Of a stretch of DNA of 64,000 bases, positions 59,494 to 64,000 are shown piece by piece. Source of the DNA: JAGVSR01 sp963825555 (lineage in GTDB: Bacteria > Pseudomonadota > Alphaproteobacteria > Rhizobiales > Hyphomicrobiaceae); assembly GCA_963825555.1 (NCBI GenBank), contig CAWGTZ010000002.1, positions 1 through 64,000 on the forward strand, given 5' to 3'. The notes under the pieces were generated by a model, which worked only from the letters and a program-made list of their open reading frames with translations, was not told where the DNA came from and made no database searches. Numbering within the stretch: position 1 is the first letter of the stretch; each line of letters starts with the position of its first letter. The position numbers and the translations under genes are program-made.

Positions 59494-60630
59494 TTACGAG
59501 GCCGGGGCGGATGTCTGCGAGGAAGCCTGTCGCGCCCCCGCGAGTTCTTCTACCAGCGCTGCGAGCAGCAAAACCGCATCGGGCCGTCCCTGGCGTTTGG
59601 CGCAATCGGCTGCCGTGGACAGAACGGCCCCATTTTGCATAAGCCGCGCAATCTCCCCCGCGAGCCTCTCGGGGCCCAGATCCTTCTGCTCGATACACCA
59701 AGCCCCACCCGATTCGGCAAGCCTCGTCGCATTCTGCAGCTGATCGTTGTCAAGGGAATGCGGCAACGGCACCAGAATCGATGGGCGGCCGATGACGGTC
59801 AACTCGGCGACAGAAGAGGCCCCGGCCCGCGCCACGACGAGATGGCTGGCCGCCATGCGACGAGGCAGATCCTTGAAGAACGGCGCAACTTCCGCCGCGA
59901 TCCCGGCCTCAGCATAAGCGGCCGTGACGCGATCCACATCCTCTTCCCGCGCCTGCTGAACAACATTCAACCGCGTTTTGAGGCCCGCGGGCAGAAGGCT
60001 CAGCGCCGGGGGAACGGCATCTGAGAAATAGCGGGCGCCCTGGCTGCCACCGAAGACCAGGATGTGGAACGGCCCTGCCGCTTCGAGCGCCGGATAGGGC
60101 GTCACGGCCGCCGCGATCACCACGTTGCGGACCGGATTGCCCGTGAAGCGGGCCTTGGCCGTCAGGGGCCCGTCCAGAAACCGGGTCGTCTCAAAGGACG
60201 TCGCAATACGGTCCACGCGGCCGGCGAGCATCTTGTTGGCCCGACCCAGCACAGCGTTTTGTTCGTGCAGCATGGTGGGAATCCCCTGCTGGCGAGCCGC
60301 CAGTAGGGGCGGAAATGTCGGATAGCCGCCGAAGCCCACGACAACGTCCGGGCGCACTTGGCGCATCAGTTTCAGCGCGGCCATGACACCCCGCGCCAGT
60401 GTGAGACCCGTTTTGGCGATCGCAGCCGGGGATTTGCTGGCCAGTGTCGCGGACGGCACCTGATAGACGGCGCGCGCGGGAAAACCGGTCCCATAACGGT
60501 CGCCGCGCATGTCCGTGACAAGATCCACAGCCCATCCGCGCCGGCCCAGTTCCTCGGCCAGTGCAAAAGCCGGAAAGAGATGTCCGCCGGTTCCACCGGC
60601 GGCCAGCATGACGGACCTCTCCCGTTCCAT
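59494..60630 (-). CDS. murG: MurG, lipid II-forming GlcNAc transferase
   Basis: The protein has 378 residues from ATG 60630. It transfers GlcNAc to lipid I at the inner membrane face. Motifs are VMLAAGGTGGHLFPAFALAE, DVVVGFGGYPTFPPLLAARQ, MLHEQNAVLGRANKML, RFTGNPVR, LVFGGSQGARYFSD, and VARAGASSVAELTVIGRPSI followed by LVPLPHSLDNDQLQNA. This is the GT28 pattern. An earlier in-frame ATG (60678) adds a stretch not typical of the family. Confidence 0.95.
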   Translation of the reverse strand: MERERSVMLAAGGTGGHLFPAFALAEELGRRGWAVDLVTDMRGDRYGTGFPARAVYQVPSATLASKSPAAIAKTGLTLARGVMAALKLMRQVRPDVVVGFGGYPTFPPLLAARQQGIPTMLHEQNAVLGRANKMLAGRVDRIATSFETTRFLDGPLTAKARFTGNPVRNVVIAAAVTPYPALEAAGPFHILVFGGSQGARYFSDAVPPALSLLPAGLKTRLNVVQQAREEDVDRVTAAYAEAGIAAEVAPFFKDLPRRMAASHLVVARAGASSVAELTVIGRPSILVPLPHSLDNDQLQNATRLAESGGAWCIEQKDLGPERLAGEIARLMQNGAVLSTAADCAKRQGRPDAVLLLAALVEELAGARQASSQTSAPAS

Positions 60631-60712
60631 GATCGGTTGCCTATCCCCCCTCGCCAATATACCGGCTATTGCAGCCAATCGCGGCCATTTCTGGTCAGAG
60701 ACCGCCAGCCGG

Positions 60713-61812
60713 CTAGGCGCGACGTCTCGTCAGTGCAAGGAGCATGCCGAGGGTGAGCGAGATCGCCAGCGTAGACGACCCACCGGCCGACAGGTAGGGC
60801 AGCGTGATGCCCTTGGCCGGCAAGAGGCCGACGTTGACGCCCATGTTGATCAGCGCCTGCAGGCCGAATAGTAGCGCCAGCCCGATGATGGCCAGCCGCA
60901 GCGAGGGCTCGGGCTCCTGCCCGGCCCGATAGAGCGCGCGGATGACGATGAAGCCGAAAAGGATCACAAGTGCGAGGCACATCAGCGCCCCGTACTCCTC
61001 CGCGATCACCGCGAAGATGAAATCCGTGTGCGCGTCGGGAAGACTCGTCTTGATCGTGCCCTCCCCGGGCCCGCGCCCGAAGAAGCCGCCCTGGGTGAAC
61101 GACTGCAACGCCCGATCCACCTGGCTGTTGTCACCCGGCACCGGGTTGAGGAAGCGATCGACGCGGAATTGCACGTGCGGAAACATGAGGTAGGCACCCA
61201 CGACACCCACTGCGCCGAGCGCAACGGCCACGCCGGCAAGCGCCAATGGCTGGCCCGAGACGAAGAACATCGCACCCCAGACGAGGCTCAACAGCAGCGA
61301 CTGCCCCACATCGGGTTGCAGGACGAGCAGCCCGACGATGATGAGGAATAGAAAGATCGCCGCCGGCAGACCCGGCATATCGGGCCGCGTGCGCGCTTCA
61401 GCGAGCAGCCAGGCCGAGACGACGACGAATGCGGGCTTCAGGAACTCGGACGGCTGCACCGAGTGTCCCGCGAGTGACAGCCAGCGGCGCGCGCCGTTGA
61501 TCTCGCGGCCGGTGAAATGCACCGCCACAAGCCCCGCAAACGCCACGAGCAGCAGCAAGAGGGCAAATCGGCGTGTCTCGCGCGGGGTCAGAAACGACAG
61601 CCCCAGAACAAGAAGCGCGCCGATAGCGGAGAAGAAAAGATGGCGTTCGACGAAGTAGTAGGCCGGCAGGCCTTTCTTCAGCGCCACGGCTGGGCTCGCC
61701 GCGAGCGAGAACACGAGCCCCGTTCCGATCAGAACGAGAATGGCAACGAGGAGTACATGATCGGCCGTGAACCACCAGTCGGTGAGCCGGCTGCGATCGG
61801 CCCGCGAGATCG

Positions 61813-61816
<4 letters not shown>
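60713..61816 (-). CDS. ftsW: FtsW, SEDS-family lipid II polymerase
   Basis: The protein has 367 residues and about ten membrane helices. It polymerises lipid II during septation. SEDS features are VERHLFFSAIGALLVLGLSF, GRPINGA-like text (here TGREINGARRWLSLAGHSVQ followed by PSEFLKP), GQPLALAGVAVALGAVGVVG, LPDAHTDFIFAVIAEEYGAL, GLLPAKGITLPYLSAGGSST and ISLTLGMLLALTRRRA. Its start overlaps murD by four bases (ATGA). The pairing enzyme FtsI is expected beyond the right edge. Confidence 0.95.
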
Positions 61817-63189
<1,373 letters not shown>

Positions 63190-63208
63190 GGCTCAATCCG
63201 GCATCGGC

Positions 63209-64000
63209 TCAGCGCAGCTTCAATGTGGCAAGGCCGATCAGCGCCAGAATGACGGAGATGATCCAGAAGCGCACGACCACCGTGCTCTCCTTCCAGCCTT
63301 TCTGTTCGAAGTGATGATGCAGCGGCGCCATGCGAAAAACGCGCTTTCCAGTCAGCTTGTAGGATGCAACCTGAATGACGACGGACAGCGTTTCCAGGAC
63401 AAACAGGCCACCCACGATGGCCAGAACGATTTCGTGCTTGGTCGCGACCGCGATGGCACCCAGCGCGCCCCCCAGGGCCAGCGAGCCCGTGTCGCCCATG
63501 AAGATCATGGCCGGCGGTGCATTGAACCACAGGAAGCCGAGCCCCGCTCCGATGAGGGCGCCGCAGATGACGGATAGCTCCGCGGTGCCGGTGACATAGT
63601 GGATCTGAAGGTGCGTTGCGAATTTCTCCGAGCCGATGAGATAGGCGATCACGCCAAAGGTCGCCGCCGCGATCATGACCGGCACGATCGCCAATCCGTC
63701 CAGACCATCGGTCAGATTGACTGCGTTGCCGGCGCCCGCAATGACGAGCATGCCAAAGAGGACAAACAGCGGCCCCAGATAGATGAGTGTGTCTTTGAAG
63801 AATGGAACGGCGAGCTGCCCCGAAAGCTGCGGCGCCGACAGCGTCATGAGGATCCATGCTGCGGTCGCAGCGACGATCAACTCAAGACCCAGTCGCGCTT
63901 TGCCACCAAAGCCGCTGGAGTGCTGCTTGGTGATCTTGAGGTAGTCATCGTAGAAGCCGATTGCGCCGTAGGCGAGCGTCACGGCAAGCACCACCCAAAC
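63209..64000 (-). CDS. mraY: MraY, phospho-MurNAc-pentapeptide translocase (5' end cut by window edge)
   Basis: The last 264 codons of a multi-spanning membrane enzyme that makes lipid I from UDP-MurNAc-pentapeptide and undecaprenyl phosphate. Conserved parts are AYGAIGFYDDYLKITKQHSS (catalytic Asp region), NAVNLTDGLDGLAIVPVMIA, FLWFNAPPAMIFMGDTGSLA, LGGALGAIAVATKHEIVLAI and FRMAPLHHHFEQKGWKESTV (the histidine triad). The frame is open to the right edge. A GTG at 63994 is internal, so about 100 residues are missing. Confidence 0.95.
   Translation of the reverse strand, partial: VWVVLAVTLAYGAIGFYDDYLKITKQHSSGFGGKARLGLELIVAATAAWILMTLSAPQLSGQLAVPFFKDTLIYLGPLFVLFGMLVIAGAGNAVNLTDGLDGLAIVPVMIAAATFGVIAYLIGSEKFATHLQIHYVTGTAELSVICGALIGAGLGFLWFNAPPAMIFMGDTGSLALGGALGAIAVATKHEIVLAIVGGLFVLETLSVVIQVASYKLTGKRVFRMAPLHHHFEQKGWKESTVVVRFWIISVILALIGLATLKLR

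Overview
The window is GC-rich chromosomal DNA from an alphaproteobacterium, most likely of the order Hyphomicrobiales (Rhizobiales), perhaps near the Hyphomicrobiaceae. This rests on gene content and order, not on any database search. The main evidence is the split dcw order mraY-murD-ftsW-murG-murC-murB-ddl-ftsQ-ftsA-ftsZ followed by lpxC-bamD-ligA, the block thyA-folA-hflK-hflC-DUF2065-degP, the pair psd-pssA, a circularly permuted two-piece tmRNA, an alpha-type SspB adaptor, and a textbook CtrA box. No CRISPR array, insertion sequence, prophage, tRNA or rRNA gene was seen.

Layout. Bases 1-10.3 kb hold the end of a surface-polysaccharide locus: an O-antigen polymerase/ligase-like membrane protein (cut by the left edge), a small secreted Cys protein, a membrane acyltransferase with an SGNH domain, four glycosyltransferase-type genes and a Wzx-like flippase. 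A perfect CtrA box lies between two divergent glycosyltransferase genes. Bases 10.3-17.2 kb hold an outer-membrane transport module: a broken beta-barrel gene, a large TonB-dependent receptor, and divergently a small periplasmic protein with ExbB, ExbD and TonB. Bases 17.2-20.2 kb pair a soluble histidine kinase with a HerA-like (DUF87) ATPase. Bases 20.2-29.0 kb hold an orphan rfbC, phosphatidylethanolamine synthesis (pssA, psd), the HflKC/DegP membrane quality-control block, folate/thymidylate genes and a CPBP protease.

Bases 29.1-32.4 kb hold ssrA (tmRNA) directly next to sspB, the adaptor for its tag, then fumC and two small genes. Bases 32.4-47.6 kb hold an AsmA protein, a UvrD/PcrA helicase, a bactofilin, two unfamiliar proteins (one DUF3754), prmA, a frameshifted aminopeptidase P and a FecR-domain protein. 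Bases 47.6-64 kb are one long minus-strand run of ligA, bamD, lpxC and the peptidoglycan/division (dcw) cluster. It is cut inside mraY at the right edge.

Sequence quality deserves attention. Three genes carry what look like single-base indels (near 3863, 10682 and 45672). The essential gene lpxC has an in-frame TGA at its fourth codon and no usual start after it. Either this is a draft-quality assembly or there are real lesions. I found no unmistakably new system. The best leads are the histidine kinase-HerA pair, the TonB module of unknown substrate with its repeated inverted motifs, the ssrA-sspB linkage, and the divergent pair of a coiled-coil membrane protein and a DUF3754 protein.
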